Shown in pieces: positions 14,761-21,054 of a DNA stretch of 21,054 nt. Below the pieces are notes generated by a model. The model worked only from the letters and a program-made list of their open reading frames with translations. It ran no database searches and was not told where the DNA came from. A program made the translations under genes and the position numbers. Within the stretch, counting starts at the first letter, position 1, and each line of letters opens with the position of its first letter. The stretch is from JAJDIA01 sp031555145. Lineage in GTDB: Bacteria; Bacteroidota; Bacteroidia; Bacteroidales; Tannerellaceae. The stretch spans positions 1 to 21,054 of the forward strand of contig JAVBUR010000126.1 of NCBI GenBank assembly GCA_031555145.1, written 5' to 3'.

Positions 14761-16926
14761 ATGAAATTAGTCATCATCTCAAACAGGCTGCCATTGACAG
14801 TCGTCAAGGAAAGAAATAGTTACGACTTCGTTCCTAGCACCGGTGGACTTACGACCGGACTCAACTCGCTTGAAATAGACATAGAAAAACACTGGATCGG
14901 CTGGCCCGGTATATATATAGACGATCCGGATGAGAAGGCTGCTATCGACCAGCAACTCTCCGCTTTCAACTACCACCCGGTCTATCTCACTCCCGGACAG
15001 ATAGAAAACTATTACGAAGGGTATAGTAACAGCGTCGTCTGGCCCCTTTTTCACTACTTTTTCAGTAACGTCCGTTATCGCGATCCATACTGGGAGGCTT
15101 ATCGTGAAGTGAATACTCTCTTTTGTGAAAAAGCCCTTCAGGTGATAGCTCCCGACGATATTGTCTGGGTTCAGGATTACCACCTTATGTTGCTGCCACG
15201 GATGATCCGGCAGCAAATGCCGCGGGTCAGTATCGGTTACTTCCATCATATCCCGTTCCCGTCTTACGAACTCTTCCGCTGTCTGCCTGAGCGTGCTGAG
15301 ATACTCGAAGGATTGCTTGGAGCCGACCTCGTAGCTTTTCATACCCACGGCTATATGCGCCATTTTATCAGTGCTGTTTACCGTGTGATGAAACTCGAAT
15401 GTCACCTTGATGAGATCCAACTTGACGACCGTATCGTTGATGTCGACGCTTTTCCCATGGGGATCAATTACGACAAGTTTCACAATGCCCTGGTCGATCC
15501 GTCCATCAGTCATCGATCTGATGAACTCCGTAACGAGTTCGGCAACAGTCGGTTGATCCTTTCGGTTGATCGCCTCGACTACAGCAAAGGTATCCTTGTG
15601 CGCCTCAAAAGTTTTGAGAACTTCATCGTCAATAACCCTCGCTACCATGGCCGTGTATCTCTTGTCATGATCGTAGCCCCCTCGCGCGACCATGTCGATA
15701 TCTATGCTCACCTCAAGGAAAGTATCGACCGCAAGGTGGGAGAGATTAACGGCAAGTACTCCACTGCCGGCTGGCGTCCTGTCTATTATTTCTATCGTGC
15801 CCATCGCTTCGAAGAGCTGGCCGCCCTTTTCCATATCTCCGACGTATGCCTTGTCACTCCCTTCCGCGACGGTATGAATCTCGTTGCTAAAGAATACATT
15901 GCCACCAAACGGGACGGGAGGGGAGCGCTCATCCTTAGTGAAATGGCAGGTGCTTCCATCGAACTCACCGATGCCCTTATCATTAATCCCACCAATATGA
16001 AGGAGATTGAGGAGGCTATTATCCGTGCCCTCGAAATGACTGCCGAAGAACAACGACGTACCATCACAGCCATGCAGGAAACCCTCTCTGCCCAGCATGT
16101 AGGTCAATGGGCCAAAGACTTCGTAGAAGAACTGGTCTCCGTGAAAAAGAAGAGCAACCGTCTACAACGCAAACGAATCGAAGACGACCATCTTCACACC
16201 CTCCGGCAAACGTACCGGCAAGCCCGTAACCGGCTGATCATCCTCGACTATGATGGTACCCTTGTCCGCTTCCACAATGATCCGGCGAAGGCTCGACCTA
16301 CGCCAGGTATCCTGTCTCTGCTGGAGAAGATGACGGCCGACCCTTCCAATAGTATAGTTATCAGTAGTGGTCGCGACAAGCAGACACTCGACAGTTGGCT
16401 CGGTCACCTTCCCCTCGGTATGGCGGCTGAACACGGCATGTTCTATAAAGAGAATGGCGACTGGCAAAGTAAAACTCCGACGTCGACCTGGAACGATGAA
16501 ATACTTGGTATCATGAATCATACCGTCAAGAAGACTCCTCGTGCCCGGCTCGAAGTAAAGGAAACGGCCCTCGTCTTTCACTTCCGCGACGTAGACGTTT
16601 GGTTGGCCGAAATGCGCGTCACACAGTTGATCAACGAATTGCTCACTCCCTGTCTCCGGCAGAACCTTCAGATTATGAAAGGGAACAAGATCGTCGAAGT
16701 CAAGTCGGGCGAGTTCACCAAAGGTTCTGAAGCGCTCCGTCTTATCAACCAGGGCGACTATGACTTTGTCATGGCCATGGGAGACGATACCACCGACGAA
16801 GAGATGTTTGCTTCTCTGCCTCCTACCGCCATCACCATCAAGGTCGGCACACCATCTACTGCCGCCCGCTACAATATACCCGGTCAGGAACAGACGCTTG
16901 GCTTCCTCACTGCATTAACGAACTAA
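14761..16926 (+). CDS. Bifunctional trehalose-6-phosphate synthase/phosphatase (OtsA-OtsB fusion)
   Basis: Makes trehalose from UDP-glucose and glucose-6-phosphate in two steps on one 721-residue polypeptide in the cytoplasm. The synthase half (GT20, 1 to about 460) has SNRLP with R9, STGGLTTGL (26-34), IGWPG (46-50), VWVQDYHL with D138, HHIPFPS (161-167), SVDRLDYSKG with R270 and K275, and FRDGMNLVAKEY with D369 and E377. All match the OtsA catalytic and donor-binding set. The phosphatase half has the HAD motif LDYDGTL with D495 and D497, SSGRDKQTL near 534-542, AAEHGMFY and GDDTTDEEMF near 674, all intact. The linker (about 460-485) is basic and carries no extra domain. It is followed 12 bp later by a GH15 gene, so the two form one cassette. 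Leucine codons favour CTC/CTT, unlike the CTG/TTG-rich sppA-thiL block. Confidence 0.96.
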   Translation: MKLVIISNRLPLTVVKERNSYDFVPSTGGLTTGLNSLEIDIEKHWIGWPGIYIDDPDEKAAIDQQLSAFNYHPVYLTPGQIENYYEGYSNSVVWPLFHYFFSNVRYRDPYWEAYREVNTLFCEKALQVIAPDDIVWVQDYHLMLLPRMIRQQMPRVSIGYFHHIPFPSYELFRCLPERAEILEGLLGADLVAFHTHGYMRHFISAVYRVMKLECHLDEIQLDDRIVDVDAFPMGINYDKFHNALVDPSISHRSDELRNEFGNSRLILSVDRLDYSKGILVRLKSFENFIVNNPRYHGRVSLVMIVAPSRDHVDIYAHLKESIDRKVGEINGKYSTAGWRPVYYFYRAHRFEELAALFHISDVCLVTPFRDGMNLVAKEYIATKRDGRGALILSEMAGASIELTDALIINPTNMKEIEEAIIRALEMTAEEQRRTITAMQETLSAQHVGQWAKDFVEELVSVKKKSNRLQRKRIEDDHLHTLRQTYRQARNRLIILDYDGTLVRFHNDPAKARPTPGILSLLEKMTADPSNSIVISSGRDKQTLDSWLGHLPLGMAAEHGMFYKENGDWQSKTPTSTWNDEILGIMNHTVKKTPRARLEVKETALVFHFRDVDVWLAEMRVTQLINELLTPCLRQNLQIMKGNKIVEVKSGEFTKGSEALRLINQGDYDFVMAMGDDTTDEEMFASLPPTAITIKVGTPSTAARYNIPGQEQTLGFLTALTN

Positions 16927-16938
16927 AAAAACAGTATC

Positions 16939-18729
16939 ATGGAAAATCTCAACTACGGCGTCGTTGGTAACTGCAAAACAGCCGCCCTCATCTCGCAAGA
17001 CGGAAGTATCGACTGGCTTTGCTTCCCCGTATTCGATTCCCCCTCCGTCTTTTCTCGCCTGCTGGACGAGGGCCGGGGCGGCAGCTTTTCTTTCCTCCCG
17101 ACTGGTAACTACCATACGGTGCAGACCTATTTCCGTGAAACCAATATCCTCCGTACCCTTTTCACAACCGATGAGGGCGAATTTGAAGTCCTTGACTTTA
17201 TGCCACGCTACAAAAGTCGTGACGAATACTACATACCCTCCGAGATATACCGTTACCTTCGTCCTATCAGTGGCCGGCCGCGTTTGAGGGTTAACTATGA
17301 TCCGGTAATGAACTATGGTCGCGAAGCTGTCATCCACCGCCGGTTTCCCGACTTTATCCGTACCTTTTCCGTGGCCGATGGTAACCATAATATGTATTTA
17401 TATACCAGTATTCCCTTCGATGCTATCATTGACCGGCAGGAGATCACGCTCGAAAAAGATGAATACCTCCTGCTCTCCTACAACCAGAAACTCGCGCCGA
17501 TCGACATCAATCGTGCCTACCTTGAATACCAGCGTACCAAGGTCTATTGGCTCAACTGGAACAACCGTTCCCGTAAGTTTACCCGCTATAACGACATCAT
17601 TGCCCGTAGCCTCCTTGCTCTCAAACTCATGTACTACGAGCCCTCAGGCGCTATCATGGCCGCCCTTACCACCAGCTTGCCCGAGACCATCGGCGAAGTG
17701 CGTAACTGGGACTACCGTTTCTGTTGGATACGCGATGCCTCCATGTCTATCGAAACCATTATCCAGCTTGGCCATCGCTCTACCGCTAAGGGATTCATGA
17801 GCTTTGTCAAGAATATCCTCAAGTCGAAGTCAGACTCTCTCCAGATCATGTATGGCATTGATGGCAACCGGATTCTCAAGGAAGAAATATTGTCACACCT
17901 GGCGGGTTACGAACACTCGCAACCCGTTCGCATCGGCAATGCTGCTTACTACCAAAAACAAAACGATTCCTTTGGCTACCTGATGGATGTGATCCGTACC
18001 TACTACATTCGCTTCCCTGGTACACTGGGCGAAATGGAAGAAATGTGGGAGATTGTCAAATCCATCGTCCGTACTGTCTATACCGTCTGGCGTAACCCGG
18101 ATCAAAGCATTTGGGAATTCCGTAACAGCGAGAAGCACTTTGTCTTCTCCAAAATCATGTGTTGGGTCGCTCTTGACCGTGCCGCAGCCATTGCCCGTTT
18201 CCTCAACCAGACCGACTATATCGCCGCCTGGGAAAAAGAAGCCCTTCTTATCCGCGAAGACATCCTTCAGAATGGTTGGAACGAAGGCCTCCAAAGCTTC
18301 ACCCAAGCCTACGACAATACCCACATGGACTCATCCCTCCTGCTGATGGAACAATACGGCTTCCTCGACGCTCGCGATCCGCGCTATATCAGTACTGTCC
18401 ACCGTATCCAGACCGAACTCTACCACAACGGTCTGATGTATCGCTATAAGACTGACGACGACTTTGGTCTCCCCTCGTCTGCCTTCACCATCTGTACTTT
18501 CTGGCTCGTCCGTGCCCTCTATATGATTGGCGATACCGACGAAGCAGGGCGCATCTTCGACTACCTGCTCACCTATTCCAACCACCTCGGCCTTTTTAGC
18601 GAAGACCTCGACTTCCAGTCCAAACGCATGCTAGGCAACTTCCCCCAAGCCTATTCCCACCTGGCATTGATCGACACCGCTCTGCTCTTCGCGGAGGAAA
18701 AGAATACATTTAAGTTTATTAAACCGTGA
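16939..18729 (+). CDS. Glycoside hydrolase family 15 protein (trehalase or glucoamylase type)
   Basis: A 596-residue hydrolase expected to release glucose from an alpha-glucoside by an inverting mechanism. There is no signal peptide, so it acts in the cytoplasm. The N-terminal beta-sandwich domain begins YGVVGNCKTAALISQDGSIDWLCFP. The (alpha/alpha)6 barrel starts near 250, with VRNWDYRFCWIRDASMSIE, then LSHLAGYEHSQPVRIGNAA, YDNTHMDSSLLLM and, at the C-terminus, LFSEDLDFQSKRMLGNFPQAYSHLALI. The acidic residues of the SEDLD segment probably include the catalytic base. The gene follows the trehalose synthase by 12 bp, which makes trehalose the best guess for substrate, although glycogen-type glucans are possible since GH15 includes both. 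Confidence 0.9.
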   Translation: MENLNYGVVGNCKTAALISQDGSIDWLCFPVFDSPSVFSRLLDEGRGGSFSFLPTGNYHTVQTYFRETNILRTLFTTDEGEFEVLDFMPRYKSRDEYYIPSEIYRYLRPISGRPRLRVNYDPVMNYGREAVIHRRFPDFIRTFSVADGNHNMYLYTSIPFDAIIDRQEITLEKDEYLLLSYNQKLAPIDINRAYLEYQRTKVYWLNWNNRSRKFTRYNDIIARSLLALKLMYYEPSGAIMAALTTSLPETIGEVRNWDYRFCWIRDASMSIETIIQLGHRSTAKGFMSFVKNILKSKSDSLQIMYGIDGNRILKEEILSHLAGYEHSQPVRIGNAAYYQKQNDSFGYLMDVIRTYYIRFPGTLGEMEEMWEIVKSIVRTVYTVWRNPDQSIWEFRNSEKHFVFSKIMCWVALDRAAAIARFLNQTDYIAAWEKEALLIREDILQNGWNEGLQSFTQAYDNTHMDSSLLLMEQYGFLDARDPRYISTVHRIQTELYHNGLMYRYKTDDDFGLPSSAFTICTFWLVRALYMIGDTDEAGRIFDYLLTYSNHLGLFSEDLDFQSKRMLGNFPQAYSHLALIDTALLFAEEKNTFKFIKP

Positions 18730-18786
18730 TAAGTGAATAGTCGTGCGTTTTATTTCGATTTGTTAGCATCCACACTGGAAAACATC

Positions 18787-18826
18787 AAGGATTTCGCAGA
18801 AGGAAAATCTTTGGTGATCTTCTTTT
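18787..18826 (+). terminator. Probable terminator of the trehalose operon
   Basis: AAGGATTT (18787-18794) pairs with AAATCTTT (18805-18812, one G-T pair) around a 10-nt loop, followed after GGTGA by TCTTCTTTT. It lies between the convergent GH15 and DUF1349 genes. Confidence 0.45.
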
Positions 18827-18835
18827 CCCATAGAG

Positions 18836-19606
18836 TTAAATTCCCAATCGGAAATCCGATACACTTTCCTTTGTTAAGGTAATTTCTTCAAATATACTCT
18901 TGGCTCCTTTTCCTAAAGGGCATTGGGTGCTGATTCCCAGCCATATTTCAGCCGGATAGTTGTTTTCATACAAACGTACCATTTGCCAGTTCTTATTGTC
19001 GAGCGAATAATAGGATGCGATCGTTCGGGTATCGGATGAAATCTTCATATAAACATACGGCTGTACCACTATATCATGATTACTATCATCGGAAGTGCCC
19101 ACCGTGCGTACCGATACGACACGGTGTTTTCCCCGTTCATCCTGCTCAAAACAAAGCTTTTGAAAAAAACTGTCGTTCACATACACATAAAGTACACCGG
19201 CATTATACACATCCTCTTTTGTAAACCCTGGGGTTACTTTTGCCGTAAAAGTAAAAGGCTTCGAATTATCAACTGCCGTCAATAAAACAGGTGCTGTCGT
19301 ATTTGACAGTTTGCCATTGGGATCGCTAAAATAATCCGTTTTCTCTCCTGCCGTAAATACCACCTTGTTATCTTCCTCCATTGAAATCGAAGCAGAAGCA
19401 TCATTCACTGATTTAGTGAAATGTACATCTCCGATAGTGAGATCACATACTGTTCCGCTAACCCGGGCGCTATCCTGGGTAGAAGTAATAACTACAGCTT
19501 TCTCTTGTTCTGAACTTTTTGACGTATTCTTGTTTGTACAATTACTCAACGACATTCCAACCATCACTACAGAAACCATTAACACCGACTTACCCTTTGT
19601 AATCAT
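18836..19606 (-). CDS. DUF1349 domain lipoprotein (concanavalin-like fold)
   Basis: A predicted envelope lipoprotein of 256 residues. The signal peptide ends in MSLSNC with Cys23 as the likely lipidated residue; asparagine at -1 is unusual but tolerable. A Ser/Thr/Lys-rich spacer follows (24-36), then a domain of about 200 residues (about 45-250) that resembles DUF1349, a jelly-roll found in carbohydrate-binding and xylosidase C-terminal modules. Supporting stretches are DYFSDPNGK, AGVLYVYVNDSFFQKLCFE, YVYMKISSDT and YYSLDNKNWQMVRLYENNYPAEIWLGISTQCP. A stand-alone copy suggests glycan binding at the cell surface rather than catalysis. It is divergent from the phosphoesterase, with TAGATTTG at 19635-19642. 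Confidence 0.82.
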   Translation of the reverse strand: MITKGKSVLMVSVVMVGMSLSNCTNKNTSKSSEQEKAVVITSTQDSARVSGTVCDLTIGDVHFTKSVNDASASISMEEDNKVVFTAGEKTDYFSDPNGKLSNTTAPVLLTAVDNSKPFTFTAKVTPGFTKEDVYNAGVLYVYVNDSFFQKLCFEQDERGKHRVVSVRTVGTSDDSNHDIVVQPYVYMKISSDTRTIASYYSLDNKNWQMVRLYENNYPAEIWLGISTQCPLGKGAKSIFEEITLTKESVSDFRLGI

Positions 19607-19634
19607 TTTATTTCAATTTAGTAATACTTGTAAG

Positions 19635-19642
19635 CAAATCTA
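19635..19642 (-). promoter_or_regulatory. -7 box TAGATTTG for the DUF1349 gene
   Basis: A TAnnTTTG match on the minus strand, 28 bp before the DUF1349 start codon. It lies only 52 bp from the opposite-facing box of the phosphoesterase gene. Confidence 0.55.
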
Positions 19643-19694
19643 AGGAAAATATGCAGAATATGTATCAGCCGATGAAGAAGAAAAAATATTTTAG

Positions 19695-19702
19695 TATCTT
19701 TG
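19695..19702 (+). promoter_or_regulatory. -7 box TATCTTTG for the phosphoesterase gene
   Basis: A perfect TAnnTTTG match 46 bp before the ATG at 19749. No TTG is found at the expected -33 position. Confidence 0.6.
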
Positions 19703-19748
19703 ACTCTGTTCATTCCCCATAAAACAAACACACTGACACAAGGCGATT

Positions 19749-20843
19749 ATGAAGCAATTAAGAACAATCGTATTATCGTTGCTCATTTTACTGTGTCTGA
19801 CCACCTGTTCAGATAAGAAAACGGTAGTTGAATCGTATGCTGATGGGCCATACATATCAAATACGGTTGATTCGATTTCTATCATGTTTCAGCATCGTGA
19901 TTATCGCTTTGATTCTTTACTGACTGCAGGCCTCCTTACAGATGATGTTCTTTTTAAATGCGTATTTGATAGTATAGATTGTCCGCCCCTGTGTTTTAGC
20001 TTATATCCGAAATATGATGACGAGGAGAACACATTCCAAATGCCGCACAAAATACTGGTCGTCTCTGATATTGAGGGAGATTACGAAAGGTATTATAAAG
20101 CCCTTATTTCCTGCAATGTAATAGACGAAAATTACAATTGGACTTTTGGTGAAGGGCATTTGGTTGTTTTAGGTGATTTGGTTGATAGAGGTGATTATGT
20201 TACCCAATGTTTATGGTTGACGTATCATTTGGAGGAAAAAGCAAGAGAGCATGGTGGAAAAGTACATTATTTATTGGGAAACCATGAACAACTTGTCTTG
20301 GTGGGTTATGATATCTATTGTGCTCCAAAGTATCATAAGAATTTCGATATAATGAAAACCAATGTAGCCGATTTATTTAGTTCGAACACGGTGCTTGGCA
20401 GCTGGATTAGGCATAAGAACTCAATCGTCAAAATCGGAGATTTAATGTTTGTCCATGGTGGCATAAGCCCTTCCTTGCTAAAGTATAATTTATCTATAGA
20501 CCAAATAAACTCAGAAATACGACGGGATATAGCAACAAGAAAATTTCTGACAGACGAATCGAAACCACTATTAACCGTAGAAGGCGTATTATGGTATCGT
20601 GGTATGATAGAAGCGGACGATACGTATGAGAAAATAACCGAACCTGAACTTGATGAGATCCTTACCTTTTTCGATTGCAAGTCTATTGTGATCGGGCATA
20701 CGCCAGTAGAAAATATATCGACCGATTTTTCAGGGAAAGTTATTCGGGTGAATGTCATGTATGATGAGCATAATACTGTACTGTATATTGAAGGCGGTAA
20801 GAATTACATCATTGATGACGAAGGGCATAGATCGGAATTATAG
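19749..20843 (+). CDS. Calcineurin-type metallophosphoesterase lipoprotein
   Basis: A predicted lipid-anchored, metal-dependent phosphoesterase of the PPP/ApaH-like branch. The 364 residues begin with a signal peptide ending LTTC (Cys20). The catalytic blocks are in order: SDIEGDY with D107, GDLVDRG (142-148), GNHE (177-180), FVHGG with H236, and IGHTPV near 318-323. In the first block the usual D-x-H reads D107-I-E109, so a glutamate replaces the metal-binding histidine. This D-x-E variant seems typical of a Bacteroidales subgroup, so it should not be read as inactivation. The substrate is unknown; a phosphoprotein or nucleotide in the periplasm or at the surface is inference. The last gene before a dyad-repeat array. 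Confidence 0.9.
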   Translation: MKQLRTIVLSLLILLCLTTCSDKKTVVESYADGPYISNTVDSISIMFQHRDYRFDSLLTAGLLTDDVLFKCVFDSIDCPPLCFSLYPKYDDEENTFQMPHKILVVSDIEGDYERYYKALISCNVIDENYNWTFGEGHLVVLGDLVDRGDYVTQCLWLTYHLEEKAREHGGKVHYLLGNHEQLVLVGYDIYCAPKYHKNFDIMKTNVADLFSSNTVLGSWIRHKNSIVKIGDLMFVHGGISPSLLKYNLSIDQINSEIRRDIATRKFLTDESKPLLTVEGVLWYRGMIEADDTYEKITEPELDEILTFFDCKSIVIGHTPVENISTDFSGKVIRVNVMYDEHNTVLYIEGGKNYIIDDEGHRSEL

Positions 20844-20962
20844 CAGGCTCTGCAGCTACGGATGATCCATGTGCCTCGGCGTACTCTCGTTTTAATCCCT
20901 TCCTGATATTCACATTTGTCCGAATCTGAAGCTATTTTGCAACGACACGGCTACCAGCAATA

Positions 20963-21054
20963 GTTTCATTAGGATGAAACTGTTTGTTTCACCTATTGAA
21001 ACTGTCTGTTTCACCGTTTGGAACTCGGAGTTTCACCCTATGAAACTGAAAGTT
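20963..21054. repeat. 22-bp tandem array of TGAAAC/GTTTCA dyads (runs off window)
   Basis: Units start at 20975, 20997, 21019 and 21041, exactly 22 bp apart. Each unit is TGAAAC-N5-GTTTCA-N5 (the third has TGGAAC), so half-sites alternate strand every 11 bp. A leading GTTTCA at 20963-20968 begins the array, and the fourth unit is cut by the window end. 20844-20962, between the phosphoesterase and the array, shows no feature. Confidence 0.85.

Noticed and set aside
14779..16107. A 442-codon minus-strand frame inside otsAB
   Set aside because: It is antisense to an intact, motif-complete trehalose synthase; the long open frame follows from the codon bias of the real gene.
20963..21054. CRISPR array at the right edge
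   Set aside because: The period is 22 bp with 5-nt variable spacers and dyad half-sites, which is not a repeat-spacer layout.

Overview
The window looks like a stretch of Bacteroidales chromosome, most like Parabacteroides. This rests on TAnnTTTG (-7) boxes in front of several genes, near-absent Shine-Dalgarno sequences, a Gram-negative lipid A gene (lpxK), Bacteroidales-type families (DUF4922 protein, DUF1349 lipoprotein, OtsAB fusion followed by GH15) and small dyad-repeat arrays between genes. The genus is inference; no database was searched.

Layout. 1-1144 has no convincing gene. It holds small GC hairpins at the left edge, a long near-perfect inverted repeat (248-510), and two arrays with a 22-bp period (544-620 and 678-785). 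Two palindromes and a -7 box then lie in front of the first gene. 1145-3560 is an overlapping pair: a family 2 glycosyltransferase and a DUF4922 (HIT/GalT-like) protein. 3645-7555 is a tight + strand operon with its own -7 box: sppA, lpxK and thiL, separated by 5-6 bp. A tRNA-Phe with promoter and terminator follows (7710-7874). 7875-9867 is an accessory-looking, AT-rich segment. It holds a possible broken small ORF, a minus-strand nitronate monooxygenase, a strong + strand terminator with no obvious gene to end, and a hairpin-rich stretch.

9868-12683 carries a FUSC-type membrane protein and a secreted gamma-glutamyltransferase. 12710-14586 is a minus-strand group (iron-sulfur flavoprotein, HAD phosphatase, GNAT acetyltransferase). 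14761-18729 is a two-gene trehalose cassette: OtsA-OtsB fusion plus GH15 hydrolase. 18836-20843 holds two divergently transcribed predicted lipoproteins, a DUF1349 protein and a calcineurin-type metallophosphoesterase. The right edge (20963-21054) runs into another array of 22-bp units built from alternating TGAAAC/GTTTCA half-sites.

Most genes are ordinary housekeeping or metabolic genes. The least explained signal is the set of unrelated-sequence repeat arrays that share a 22-bp period and dyad half-sites, together with the long inverted repeat built around TGTTGC/GCAACA dyads.
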